Part shown: piece by piece, positions 51,576 to 59,981 of the stretch
Layout: each line of letters begins with the position of its first letter
How positions within the stretch are numbered: position 1 is the stretch's first letter
Assembly: GCF_014652915.1 (NCBI RefSeq)
Contig: NZ_BMZS01000010.1
Location: 124,001 to 188,000, forward strand
Length of the DNA: 64,000 nucleotides
Reading direction: 5' to 3'
DNA from: Thalassobaculum fulvum
GTDB taxonomy: Bacteria; Pseudomonadota; Alphaproteobacteria; Thalassobaculales; Thalassobaculaceae
Notes under the pieces: model-generated
Told to the model about the DNA's origin: nothing
Databases searched by the model: none
What the model saw: the letters and a program-made list of their open reading frames with translations, nothing else
Made by a program: the position numbers and the translations under genes

Positions 51576-52382
51576 ATGCGTCGGACCCTCGGCCTGCTGT
51601 TCGGACTGTCCTTCCTGGCGGTGGCCGGCACTGCCCCGGCCCGGGCCGAGGTCGCCGTCGACCTGGAACTGGTGCTGGCGGTCGACGTGTCCGGCTCGAT
51701 CGACCCGACCGAGGCGTTCCTGCAGCGCGAGGGCTACATCCAGGCGCTGACCAGTCCGGAGGTGATCCGGGCGGCGACCGCCGGGCCGCTCGGACGGATC
51801 GCGGTCAGCTACGTCGAGTGGGCCGGGAGCCGTCACGTCCGGACGGCCGTCGACTGGCAGCTGATCGACGGGCCCGAGGCGGCGCAACGGGTGGCCGACA
51901 TGATGTTCGACGCCGACCTGTTCCCCGGGCAGCGCACCTCGATCAGCAGCGCCATCCTCTACGCACTCCCGCTGTTTCGCGACAACGGCTTCGCCGGCAC
52001 CAGGCGGGTGATCGACATATCCGGCGACGGTCCCAACAACGATGGCGTGGCGGTGCTGGCGGCGCGCGAGGCCGCCGCCGCCGCCGGGGTGTCGGTGAAC
52101 GGCCTGGCGATCCTCAACGACCGGATCGGGCCACACGGCTATCCGGTCCTGGAGGATCTGGACGTCTACTACGAGGAATGCGTGATCGTCGGCCAAGGCG
52201 CGTTCGTGCTGGTCGCCGACGGGTTCAGCGACTTCGGCGCCGCGATCCGCCGCAAGCTGGTGCTGGAGATCGCCGGGCTGACGCCGCGTCGGGCCGGGCT
52301 GCGGAACGTCAGCGGCTACGACTGCCTGATCGGCGAGCGCCAGCTCCGGGAATGGCTGGAGCGGGCGCCGTTCGACCCGTAG
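51576..52382 (+). CDS. DUF1194 domain protein (von Willebrand factor A-like, secreted)
   Basis: A 268-aa protein with a signal peptide (TLGLLFGLSFLAVAGTAPARA, cleavage near residue 24). A vWA-like fold follows with the metal-binding DVSGS at 37-41 and SGDGPNNDG as the third MIDAS-like loop. This is the pattern of DUF1194, common in alphaproteobacteria, predicted to be periplasmic; the function is unknown. ATG 51576 gives a complete signal peptide, while an in-frame ATG at 51519 would place a basic leader before it. A palindromic repeat follows the gene. Confidence 0.85.
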   Translation: MRRTLGLLFGLSFLAVAGTAPARAEVAVDLELVLAVDVSGSIDPTEAFLQREGYIQALTSPEVIRAATAGPLGRIAVSYVEWAGSRHVRTAVDWQLIDGPEAAQRVADMMFDADLFPGQRTSISSAILYALPLFRDNGFAGTRRVIDISGDGPNNDGVAVLAAREAAAAAGVSVNGLAILNDRIGPHGYPVLEDLDVYYEECVIVGQGAFVLVADGFSDFGAAIRRKLVLEIAGLTPRRAGLRNVSGYDCLIGERQLREWLERAPFDP

Positions 52383-52408
52383 GGAGCGGAGGCGGTGCCC
52401 GTCGCGTC

Positions 52409-52543
52409 GTGGGTTCCGGCTCGACCGCGCCGAGGGCGGCGCGTCCGTCCGGAATGACGACAGAGAAAGCAGCCACCCCTTTTTCACCCACCTTTCGTCA
52501 TTCCGGACCGGATCGCCGACGGCGAGACGGAGCCGGAACCTAC
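52409..52543. repeat. Palindromic intergenic repeat, copy G
   Basis: GTGGGTTCCGGCTC (52409-52422) pairs with GAGCCGGAACCTAC (52530-52543), with one G-T wobble; GTCCGGAATGACG (52447-52459) pairs with CGTCATTCCGGAC (52496-52508). T-type. Pairing continues outside these arms: CCCGTCGC at 52398-52405 and GCGACGGG to the right, so the full element is probably over 150 bp. It lies between convergent genes. Confidence 0.83.
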
Positions 52544-52572
52544 ACTGCGACGGGCCTTCGAGCGCCCCTGGG

Positions 52573-54291
52573 CTACTGCATGAAGCCGCAGCGGTAGAGC
52601 TGGACGTGGAAGTCGCGCAGCACGCGCTCCTGTTCGGCGGGCGGGACCTCGGCGACCAGCTCGGTCTCGAAGTTCGGCCGCTTGAGGTGCTTGACGACGA
52701 TCTTGCGGGCGAGCTGCGAGGCCTTGCCCTCGGGCAGCATCTCGGGCGTGCACATCGACAGCAGCATGAAGGCGCGGATATGCAGCGGGCGGCTCGGGTC
52801 GTCGACCCGTTCCAGGATCCGGTCGTCGACGATGTAGCTGGCCAGCAGGTCGTCGAGGTGGTTGGCGATCCGCGTCTTGAAACCGTCGGCGAGACCGGAG
52901 CCCTGGACCTTCTTCACCACCGTGGTGATGGTCTCCATCTTCTTGTTGGGCGGCCGGTTGTCCTTGACGATCTGCTTCACCGATTCCGGCCGGATGAACA
53001 GACCCTCGAGCTGCATGCTGATCTCGTCGCCGATGCTCTCGACCAGCCGGCTCTCGGACAGTGCCAGCAGGTAGGCGGCCTTGCGCGCCGGATCGGAGAA
53101 CGACGGCAGCAGGCGCCCGGTCGCTTCCTTGAGGCCGGCGATCCCGCCCTTGTTCAGGATCCGCGACTGCCGGTGGGTCAGCGCCTCGGCGATCGAGCCA
53201 CCGCCGAACAGGTCGTCCCCGGGCATCAGCTTGTCGATCAGCGCCCGGAACGCCTCGGCCTCCTCGTCGGGCTCGCCGCGGGCCAGCGGACTCTTGGCTT
53301 CGAGCTGCCGGCGCACGCGGTCGACCAGCATCGCCTGGCTGTCGGGCAGCGCCTCGAGCCCGAGCAGCGCGTTCAGGCGTCCGGCCAGCGCTTCGGGCGA
53401 GTCCGCCGGCTGGCCCTCGGAGTCGGCTTCCAGCCGGCCCTGGGCCAGGTCGATCAGCGAGCCGAGGGCCGCGCCGAGGCTCGGCTGCAGCCCGAGCAGG
53501 TCCTGCAGGGTCTCGGCGTTCGCGAGGATGTCGGAAATGTAGGTGTCCACCAGCGCCCGCGCCCGGTCGTCGTCGGCCGGCTCCGCCCAGTCCATGGTCT
53601 GCGCCAGCTTGCCGAAGAACGAGCGCTGCTGGACCAACTCGCGGGCGACCACGACGCGCAGCAGGTAGTCGCACTGGCCGGGGTCGGCCGAGGCGACGAT
53701 CTTGCCGACCGCGCCGTCGAAGCCGTCGGTACGGATGGCCGGCAGCTTCTTCTCGGCGGCGGCCCGGGCGCGCGCGGTGATCTCGTCGAGGAAACCGTAG
53801 AGCGTGTCCCGGCGCTTGCCGGTGTCGGTGTCGTCGCGTCCTTTCGCCTGCAGCGTCGCGACCTTCCCGACCCCCGAGGCGATCAGGGTGTCGGCGTCGA
53901 CGATGCGGCGCAGCTCGCGGAAATCGTGCATGACCTCGGTGGCGGTTACGCCGTTCTTGTCGAGGTAGGCGCGGAACAGGCGGTTGATCGTCTGGCGGCC
54001 GCGACCGGCAAAAACCTCCTCGACGCTCTCGCAGTACGGCGCCTCGTCGACGTCGTTGACGAAGATCTTGCCGCTGTCGCGCAGCTCGCGGGTCTGCTCG
54101 AAGACGACGGTCTCGCGGGCGGTGTCTCCGCGCGCCACCTCGCGGACCACCTTTACGCCGGAAACACCCTGTTTGTTGAGGACCTTACGGGCGAATGCCT
54201 CGGCATCCGTCTGCGACGTCGCCGTGGTCTCGATCGTCCAGCGGCCTTCTCGGCACGCCAGGACCTCGAAGCTTTCTCGCTTCCCGAACAT
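52573..54291 (-). CDS. Conserved protein of unknown function, 572 aa
   Basis: A large soluble protein that I do not recognise. The N-terminal 50 residues (SFEVLACREGRWTIETTATS then DAEAFARKVL) resemble a small alpha-beta module, followed by VVFEQTRELRDSGKIFVNDVDEAPYC. The rest is helical and strongly charged, with a glycine-rich spot DDLFGGGSIAEAL at about residue 373 and a C-terminal region ending CGFMQ. No membrane segments, signal peptide or catalytic motif are evident. ATG 54291 has the ribosome site GGAGGGGTGGG. It is probably widespread in related alphaproteobacteria (inference). It is divergent from the gene at 54437. Confidence 0.68.
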   Translation of the reverse strand: MFGKRESFEVLACREGRWTIETTATSQTDAEAFARKVLNKQGVSGVKVVREVARGDTARETVVFEQTRELRDSGKIFVNDVDEAPYCESVEEVFAGRGRQTINRLFRAYLDKNGVTATEVMHDFRELRRIVDADTLIASGVGKVATLQAKGRDDTDTGKRRDTLYGFLDEITARARAAAEKKLPAIRTDGFDGAVGKIVASADPGQCDYLLRVVVARELVQQRSFFGKLAQTMDWAEPADDDRARALVDTYISDILANAETLQDLLGLQPSLGAALGSLIDLAQGRLEADSEGQPADSPEALAGRLNALLGLEALPDSQAMLVDRVRRQLEAKSPLARGEPDEEAEAFRALIDKLMPGDDLFGGGSIAEALTHRQSRILNKGGIAGLKEATGRLLPSFSDPARKAAYLLALSESRLVESIGDEISMQLEGLFIRPESVKQIVKDNRPPNKKMETITTVVKKVQGSGLADGFKTRIANHLDDLLASYIVDDRILERVDDPSRPLHIRAFMLLSMCTPEMLPEGKASQLARKIVVKHLKRPNFETELVAEVPPAEQERVLRDFHVQLYRCGFMQ

Positions 54292-54436
54292 GTCCCACCC
54301 CTCCGCGTGTTCTCGCGGATCGTCCAAGCAAAGTTTATTCCAAATGTGAAAAATGGCAAATTAACCATCTCCGACCAGTGCCCGTCGGTCGCGGGCGGAC
54401 CTTTCATCCTCGGCCGGCACTCGCTATCTCTGTCGC

Positions 54437-55447
54437 ATGCAGCCGCTGCCGGACCTGGAACCCGCCCCCAATCTGCCGATCGACCTTTCGACCGCCCGGG
54501 CGATCGTGGATGCGGCGATCGACCGCTGGGGCGCCGGGCGGCGCGAGGCGATCGGCGGCTTCGTCGACCGCCACTTCGGATTCCGCGGGGCCGGCCGGCT
54601 GCACCGCAAGGCGCTGGGCTGGGACGTCCTGCGGGCACCGGCGAACATCGCCCTGGTGCCGCCGCAGCTCGGCCTGCACGCCGCCGGCGTCGTCGCCTCC
54701 CGGCTCGGCGGCCGCAAGCTCGGGCACTGGCTGTCGTCGCGCCGGCTGCTGCTGCGCACCGACGTCGACCGCGAGATCGAGTGGCTGCTGTGGACCGAGT
54801 TCCTGGAGCTGCCCTACGCCGACGGTACCCGGCTCTCGACCCGCGACGCGCTGGCCGAGAGCCTGCTCGCCGACCCCCGGCTGGCGCTCGCCGTCGCCGA
54901 GCCGCTGGCCGAGATCGCCCGCCACGCCGGCGACCCCGACATCCGCCGCCGCATCGAGGAGACCGTGGCGGCCTATACCGGCACCCGCGCCGCCGCCGCC
55001 GACGTGACCGGCGCGCTGGTCAACCTCGGCGCCGGCTATCTTGCCGCGCACCAGATCACCCCCAGCGTATGGACCCTGGGGCCGGTGCTGGCGGCGGCGA
55101 TCGCCCAGAAGGCGGCGATCGCCAGTTTCCCGCTCGGAGCGTCGTTCGGCAGCGCCTGGTACGGCGTGTTCCCGGCCGTCGTCGGGCCCTGGGCGGTGGC
55201 GTCGACCACCGTCGGTCTGGCCGCCGTCGGCGCCGTGGTGGCGGCATTCGCCGGCCTGGTGGCGGATCCGGCGCAGCGGGCGCTCGGCATCCACCACCGC
55301 CGCCTGGAGCGGATGCTCGGCACCATCGAGACCAACCTGCGCGGCCACGGGCCGGCCGCGTTCGCGCCGCGCGATCACTACGTCGCCCGGCTGATCGATG
55401 TGGTAGACATGATCCGGGCCGCGCATCGGGTGGTTCAGGGCGGCTGA
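54437..55447 (+). CDS. Conserved membrane-associated protein, possibly DUF6635
   Basis: A 336-aa protein. Residues 1-180 contain FVDRHFGFRGAGRLHRKALG, WDVLRAPANIALVPPQLGL and EIEWLLWTEFLELPY, a pattern I associate from memory with DUF6635. The C-terminal third has two or three hydrophobic segments (TLGPVLAAAIAQKAAIASF, VGLAAVGAVVAAFAGLV), suggesting membrane insertion. No enzymatic motif is visible. About 145 bp of AT-richer sequence, including AAAATGGCAAATTAACC, lies between it and the divergent gene and is the likely promoter region. Confidence 0.65.
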   Translation: MQPLPDLEPAPNLPIDLSTARAIVDAAIDRWGAGRREAIGGFVDRHFGFRGAGRLHRKALGWDVLRAPANIALVPPQLGLHAAGVVASRLGGRKLGHWLSSRRLLLRTDVDREIEWLLWTEFLELPYADGTRLSTRDALAESLLADPRLALAVAEPLAEIARHAGDPDIRRRIEETVAAYTGTRAAAADVTGALVNLGAGYLAAHQITPSVWTLGPVLAAAIAQKAAIASFPLGASFGSAWYGVFPAVVGPWAVASTTVGLAAVGAVVAAFAGLVADPAQRALGIHHRRLERMLGTIETNLRGHGPAAFAPRDHYVARLIDVVDMIRAAHRVVQGG

Positions 55448-55523
55448 CCGTCCCGGTTTCGGCTTGACCGCCGGAACCCGGAGGCGCTCAATTCATACGT
55501 GCTCGAACGATAGGGAGGGTTCG

Positions 55524-56537
55524 ATGGCCGTCACCACGCTCGCCGAGGATCTGGTCGGCAGGACGGTTCCCTTCCAGGAGATCCCGGTCATCGACGTCGG
55601 CGCGCTGGTCGACGGTAGCGACCCGCAGCGGGTGGCCGAGGCGTTGGGCCGGGCGGCGGCTTCGGTCGGGTTCCTGTACGTGCGCAACCACGGGGTTCCG
55701 GCCGGCCTGCGGGCGGCGATGATGGCCGAGGCCGAGCGGTTCTTCGCGCAGCCGCTGGAGGCGAAGAACGCCATCCACATCCGGCACTCCGCGATCCACC
55801 GCGGCTATTTCCCGCTGTTCGAGGAGAACACCGACCCGGACCTGACGGCCGACCTGAAGGAAGGGCTGGACCTCGGCCGCGACCTCGGTTCCGACGATCC
55901 CGAGGTGCGGCAGGGGCTGCCGCTGCACGGGCCGAACCAGTGGCCGGCCGACCTGCCGGGCTTCCGGCAGACCACCGAGGAATACTTTGCCGCGATGCGC
56001 TCGCTGGCCGAGGCGCTGATGCGCGGGTTCGCCCTGGCGCTCGGGCTGGCACCGGACTTCTTCACGGACAAGATCGACCGGCCCTGCGCCTCGCTGCGGC
56101 TGCTGCACTACCCGCCGCAGGAGGGCCACATCGAGGCCCGCACCATGGGCTGCGGCGCCCATACCGACTACGGTTGCCTGACGATCCTGGCGCAGGACGA
56201 CAACGGCGGCCTGCAGGTCCGCAACTCGGCCGGCGACTGGATCTCGGCGCCGCCGATCCCGGGGACCTTCGTGATCAATCTCGGCGACCAGATGGCGCGC
56301 TGGACCAACGGCCGGTTCCAGGCGACGCCGCACCGGGTGATCAACACCTCGGGGCGCGAGCGGTACTCGATGCCGTTCTTCTTCGACCCGAACTGGGACG
56401 CGCTGATCGAGGCGCTGCCCGGCACCGTGCCGGAAGGCGAGGCGCCGCGCTACGCACCGGTGCTGGCCGGGCCGTACCTGCAGTCGCGGTTCGACGACAC
56501 CTTCGCCTACCGCAAGGACGAGATCGCCGCAGGGTGA
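55524..56537 (+). CDS. Isopenicillin N synthase-like 2OG-Fe(II) oxygenase
   Basis: A 337-aa non-haem iron oxygenase. The N-terminal DIOX_N-type segment IPVIDVGALVDG and FLYVRNHGVP precede the catalytic core. Iron ligands are His213 and Asp215 (AHTDYGCLTIL) and His270 (TPHRVIN); Arg280 and Ser282 (RYSM) bind 2-oxoglutarate. ATG 55524 has AGGGAGGG upstream. It overlaps the P450 start by 4 bp (GTGA 56534-56537). Family members hydroxylate or desaturate small acids and secondary metabolites. The coupling to a P450 suggests two oxidations of one molecule. Confidence 0.88.
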   Translation: MAVTTLAEDLVGRTVPFQEIPVIDVGALVDGSDPQRVAEALGRAAASVGFLYVRNHGVPAGLRAAMMAEAERFFAQPLEAKNAIHIRHSAIHRGYFPLFEENTDPDLTADLKEGLDLGRDLGSDDPEVRQGLPLHGPNQWPADLPGFRQTTEEYFAAMRSLAEALMRGFALALGLAPDFFTDKIDRPCASLRLLHYPPQEGHIEARTMGCGAHTDYGCLTILAQDDNGGLQVRNSAGDWISAPPIPGTFVINLGDQMARWTNGRFQATPHRVINTSGRERYSMPFFFDPNWDALIEALPGTVPEGEAPRYAPVLAGPYLQSRFDDTFAYRKDEIAAG

Positions 56538-57772
56538 GCGTGACCCCGACGGCCGATCCGCGGGCGCTCGCCGCCGGCTTCGACCTGGCGGCGCTGGATC
56601 CGGCGTTCCTGGACGACCCGTACCCGACCTATCACGCGCTCAGGACCCACGACCCGGTGCACCGGATGCCCGACGGCTCGGTGTTCCTGTCGCGCTACGC
56701 CGACTGCCTGGCGGTCTACCGCGACCGCCGGATGCTGTCCGACAAGACCCGCGAGTTCGGTCCGAAATACGGGGTCGGCAGCCCGCTGTACCGGCACCAC
56801 ACCACCAGCCTGGTGTTCAACGACCCGCCGTTGCACACGAGGGTCCGCAGCCTGCTGATGCCGGCGTTCACGCCGCGGGCGCTGACCGCGCTGCACCCGA
56901 AGCTGGAGGCGCTGGTCGACCGGCTGCTCGACCGGATCGCCGAGAAGCGCGGGTTCGACCTGATCGCCGACCTGGCGGCGGCGGTCCCGGTGCAGGTGAT
57001 CGGCGACCTGCTGGCGATCCCGATGGCCGACCGCGGGCCGCTGCGCGACTGGTCGCTGGCGATCCTCGGCGCGCTCGAGCCGCGGCTGACCGACCAGCAG
57101 ATGGCGCGCGGCAACCGGGCGGTCGCCGACTTCACCGCCTATCTCGACGACCTGATCGCCGAGCGCCGGCGGAACCTCGTGCTCGACGGCAGCGACGTGC
57201 TGTCGACCCTGATCGCCGGCGACCCCGGCAGCGGTGATATGCTGAGCCCGGACGAACTGGCGCAGAACTGCATTTTCCTGCTGAACGCCGGCCACGAGAC
57301 CACGACCAACCTGATCGGCAACGGCGTCGCCGCGCTGATGGAGCACCCGGACCAGCTGGCCCGGCTGCGTGGCGATCCGGGGCTGATCAACGGCGCGGTC
57401 GAGGAGTTCCTGCGCTACGAGAGCTCGAACCAGCTCGGCAACCGGCGGGTCGGCGAGCGGATGGAGCTGGCCGGCGAGACGCTGGAGGAGGGCACCTACG
57501 TGCACATCGGGATCGGTGCCGCCAACCGCGACCCGGCGGTGTTCCCGGATCCCGACCGGCTCGACCTCGACCGGACCCCGAACAAGCACCTGGCCTTCGG
57601 GTCCGGCGCCCATGCCTGTGCCGGCATGAGCCTGGCGCGCATGGAGGGGCGGGTGGCGATCGGCCGGCTGGTGCGGCGGTTCCCGCGGCTGGAGCGGGCC
57701 GGCGACTTCCTGCGCGGCGGCCGCGCCCGTTTCCGCGGCTTCCTCAGCTACCCGATGCTCGCTTCGGGCTGA
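56534..57772 (+). CDS. Cytochrome P450
   Basis: A 412-aa soluble bacterial P450. The I-helix oxygen-binding motif is LLNAGHETTTN (Glu255, Thr256), the K-helix ExxR is in EEFLRYES, and the haem loop FGSGAHACAGMSLARM carries the ligand Cys362. TSLVFNDPPLHTRVRSL is the usual C-helix region. No redox partner is encoded nearby. The GTG start overlaps the stop of the IPNS-like oxygenase by 4 bp; another GTG lies 6 bp on. Its 3' end overlaps the convergent DMT gene by 29 bp. The substrate is unknown. Confidence 0.9.
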   Translation: MSVTPTADPRALAAGFDLAALDPAFLDDPYPTYHALRTHDPVHRMPDGSVFLSRYADCLAVYRDRRMLSDKTREFGPKYGVGSPLYRHHTTSLVFNDPPLHTRVRSLLMPAFTPRALTALHPKLEALVDRLLDRIAEKRGFDLIADLAAAVPVQVIGDLLAIPMADRGPLRDWSLAILGALEPRLTDQQMARGNRAVADFTAYLDDLIAERRRNLVLDGSDVLSTLIAGDPGSGDMLSPDELAQNCIFLLNAGHETTTNLIGNGVAALMEHPDQLARLRGDPGLINGAVEEFLRYESSNQLGNRRVGERMELAGETLEEGTYVHIGIGAANRDPAVFPDPDRLDLDRTPNKHLAFGSGAHACAGMSLARMEGRVAIGRLVRRFPRLERAGDFLRGGRARFRGFLSYPMLASG

Positions 57773-58640
57773 CCGCCGCCGCCAAGCGCCTGCGCCGCTC
57801 CCCCCAAAGCCCGGTCATGTTGCCGGCGAAGATCAGCGCGCCGCCGGCCAGCACGAACGGGTTGAACGGCTCGGCGTAGAACAGCCAGCCGACCACCGCG
57901 ATCAGTGGCAGCCGGACGAAGTCCATCGGCGCCACCAGGGCGGCGTCGGCGTGGCGCATGGCATGGGCGACGCAGTAGTGCGAGGTCAGGCCGGCGATGC
58001 CGATGACGGCGATCCAGGGCCAGGCGTGCGGCGACGGGGCGACCCACACCCCGAGCGCCGGCACCAGCCCGAGCGGGAGCTGGATCAGGTTCATCCAGAA
58101 GATGATGGCGAGCGGGCTCTCGGTCGGCGCCATGGCGCGGGTGAAGGCGTACACCGTCGAATAGCACCAGGCCGCCCCCAGCACGACGAAGGCGGCGACG
58201 TCGAACAGGCCGGAGCCGGGCCGCACGATCACCAGAATGCCGGCGAAGCCGAGCGCGATGCCGGCGAGCCGCCAGCGGGTCAGCCGCTCGCGCAGGAACA
58301 CGGCCCCCAGCAGCGCGGTCCAGATCGGCGTGGTGAACTCGATCGAGAACACCGCGGCGAGCGGCAGCACCGAGATCCCGAAGATCCAGGCGTAGGTGCC
58401 GCCGAAATGGGCGACGCTGCGCGCCAGGTGCATGGGGAACCGCGCCGTGGTGACCTTGCGGAACCCGACCCGCCAGGCGATCAGGGCCAGTACCGTCACG
58501 CAGATCACGCTGCGCAGGGCCATCGCCTGGAACACCGACATCTCGGCGGTCAGCTCGCGTCCGGCCAGCGCCATGCCGGTGAACGAGGCGAGCGCGCCCA
58601 TCATCCAGGCCACGGCGAGCAGGGGGCGGCTTTCGGTCAC
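57744..58640 (-). CDS. DMT superfamily (EamA) transporter
   Basis: A 298-aa membrane protein with about ten helices, e.g. AWMMGALASFTGMALAG at the start, WTALLGAVFLRERLTRWRLAGIALG at the end of the first repeat, and VVGWLFYAEPFNPFVLAGGALIFAG at the end of the second. The start is uncertain: GTG 58640 places the first helix close to the N terminus, whereas ATG 58697 would add 19 residues with no better ribosome site. Its end overlaps the P450 gene on the other strand by 29 bp. Substrate unknown. Confidence 0.78.
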   Translation of the reverse strand: MTESRPLLAVAWMMGALASFTGMALAGRELTAEMSVFQAMALRSVICVTVLALIAWRVGFRKVTTARFPMHLARSVAHFGGTYAWIFGISVLPLAAVFSIEFTTPIWTALLGAVFLRERLTRWRLAGIALGFAGILVIVRPGSGLFDVAAFVVLGAAWCYSTVYAFTRAMAPTESPLAIIFWMNLIQLPLGLVPALGVWVAPSPHAWPWIAVIGIAGLTSHYCVAHAMRHADAALVAPMDFVRLPLIAVVGWLFYAEPFNPFVLAGGALIFAGNMTGLWGERRRRLAAAVSPKRASGS

Positions 58641-58822
58641 GGCAGGAGTCCGGGGCGGGGCACGGGAGATGGGGCCGGGAAGGCGGCGCTGGAGCATAGG
58701 CAAACGGGCCGAACGGAGCAATTCCGCCAGTGATCCGGGTACGGCCGGTCGACGTAGGACGTGCTCGACCGCGCCCACCGTTCACAACCGGTCTTCCACC
58801 GACCGACAGAGAGGTTCCCGTC

Positions 58823-59923
58823 ATGCGTTGTGCCGACTGCGAGAGCGTCGACGGCCTGCTCCACGACAGCAATGCGCTCTGGTTCGGGATGCCCTCCGGC
58901 GAGAGCTTCCGGCGGCTGCTCGATCTCTGCTCGTCCCAGGGGACGAAGGCCGACGCCGTCGGCGAGTCGGCGGTCCTCGTCAGGCTGGCGCGCTCGGAGG
59001 TCGACCGGTTCGTCACCGCGCTGTACGGCGAGCTGAAAGGGCCGGAACTGGCCGGCGCCCGGGTGGTGGTGACCGGCGGGCGCGAGCCCGGGCCGGCCGA
59101 CCTGGCGCGGGTGATGAGCGGCGAGGTGTTCGTCAACCGCTTCAAGGCGGAGTGGATCGTCGAGGCGCTCGAGGCGGGCCGCTACACGACGTGGTTCCAG
59201 CCGATCGTGAGCGCGGCCGACCCGGATCCGACCCGTCCCTATGCGCGGGAAGGCCTGTTCCGGATGCGCGACAAGGACGGGACCCTGATCCCGCCCGGCC
59301 ATGTGTTCGGGGTCGCGCAGGATGCCGGGTTGCTGTTCAGCCTCGACCTGGTGGCCCGGCGGTCGGCGGTCGAGACGGCGGCGCGCGCGGGCGTGCGCAG
59401 CAAGGTGTTCGTCAACTTCAACCCGTCCAGCGTCTACGACCCGGCCTACTGCCTGCGGACCACGGCGGCCGGGATCGAGGAACTCGGACTGCGGCCGGAA
59501 GACGTGGTGTTCGAGCTGACCGAGACCCACCGCGCCCACGACAAGGCGCACCTGAAAGGGATCCTGGCGTTCTACCGCAAGGCCGGGTTCGCGGTGGCGC
59601 TCGACGACGTCGGCGCCGGCTGGTCCGGCCTGACCATGCTGCACGAGCTGCGGCCGGACTACGCCAAGATCGACATGGACCTGATCCGCGGCATCCAGGA
59701 CGACCCGTTCAAGCAGACGATCGTCCATCACCTGGTCTCGATCGCGCGCGAGCACGGCATCCGGACGATCGCCGAGGGTATCGAGACCGAGGGCGAGGCG
59801 GACTGGCTGCGGGGCGAAGGCGTCGACTTCCTGCAGGGATACCTGTACGGCCGGCCGGCGCCGCTGGAGGCGCCGGCCGGCCGCGCCTCGAAACCCGACC
59901 GATCCGGTCCGATTTCGCCTTGA
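58823..59923 (+). CDS. EAL domain protein (c-di-GMP phosphodiesterase-like)
   Basis: A 366-aa protein. Residues 1-110 are an unassigned N-terminal region beginning MRCADCES with a CxxC pair. The EAL domain follows from about 111 (RFKAEWIVEALEAGRYTTWFQPIV). The signature is EGL (REGLFRM) instead of EAL, but other active-site elements are kept: FVNFNPSS (Asn), FELTETH (Glu), LDDVGAGWSGL (the DD pair), YAKIDMDLIRG (Lys), AEGIETE (Glu) and LQGYLYGRP (Gln). It is therefore probably active in hydrolysing c-di-GMP. There is no GGDEF domain or membrane segment. ATG 58823 has GAGAGG upstream. Confidence 0.84.
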   Translation: MRCADCESVDGLLHDSNALWFGMPSGESFRRLLDLCSSQGTKADAVGESAVLVRLARSEVDRFVTALYGELKGPELAGARVVVTGGREPGPADLARVMSGEVFVNRFKAEWIVEALEAGRYTTWFQPIVSAADPDPTRPYAREGLFRMRDKDGTLIPPGHVFGVAQDAGLLFSLDLVARRSAVETAARAGVRSKVFVNFNPSSVYDPAYCLRTTAAGIEELGLRPEDVVFELTETHRAHDKAHLKGILAFYRKAGFAVALDDVGAGWSGLTMLHELRPDYAKIDMDLIRGIQDDPFKQTIVHHLVSIAREHGIRTIAEGIETEGEADWLRGEGVDFLQGYLYGRPAPLEAPAGRASKPDRSGPISP

Positions 59924-59951
59924 CCGGCCATCGCCCCGGGACTACCTAATG

Positions 59952-59968
59952 CGTACCGAAGTGGTACG
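59952..59968. promoter_or_regulatory. Inverted repeat upstream of the suf regulator gene
   Basis: CGTACC (59952-59957) and GGTACG (59963-59968) are perfect inverted arms around GAAGT. The site ends 13 bp before the ATG at 59982, overlapping where a ribosome site or core promoter would lie. It is a candidate operator for the Rrf2-type regulator encoded just downstream. A second short palindrome, GGTTAACC, is at 59973-59980. Confidence 0.4.
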
Positions 59969-59981
59969 GATTGGTTAACCC

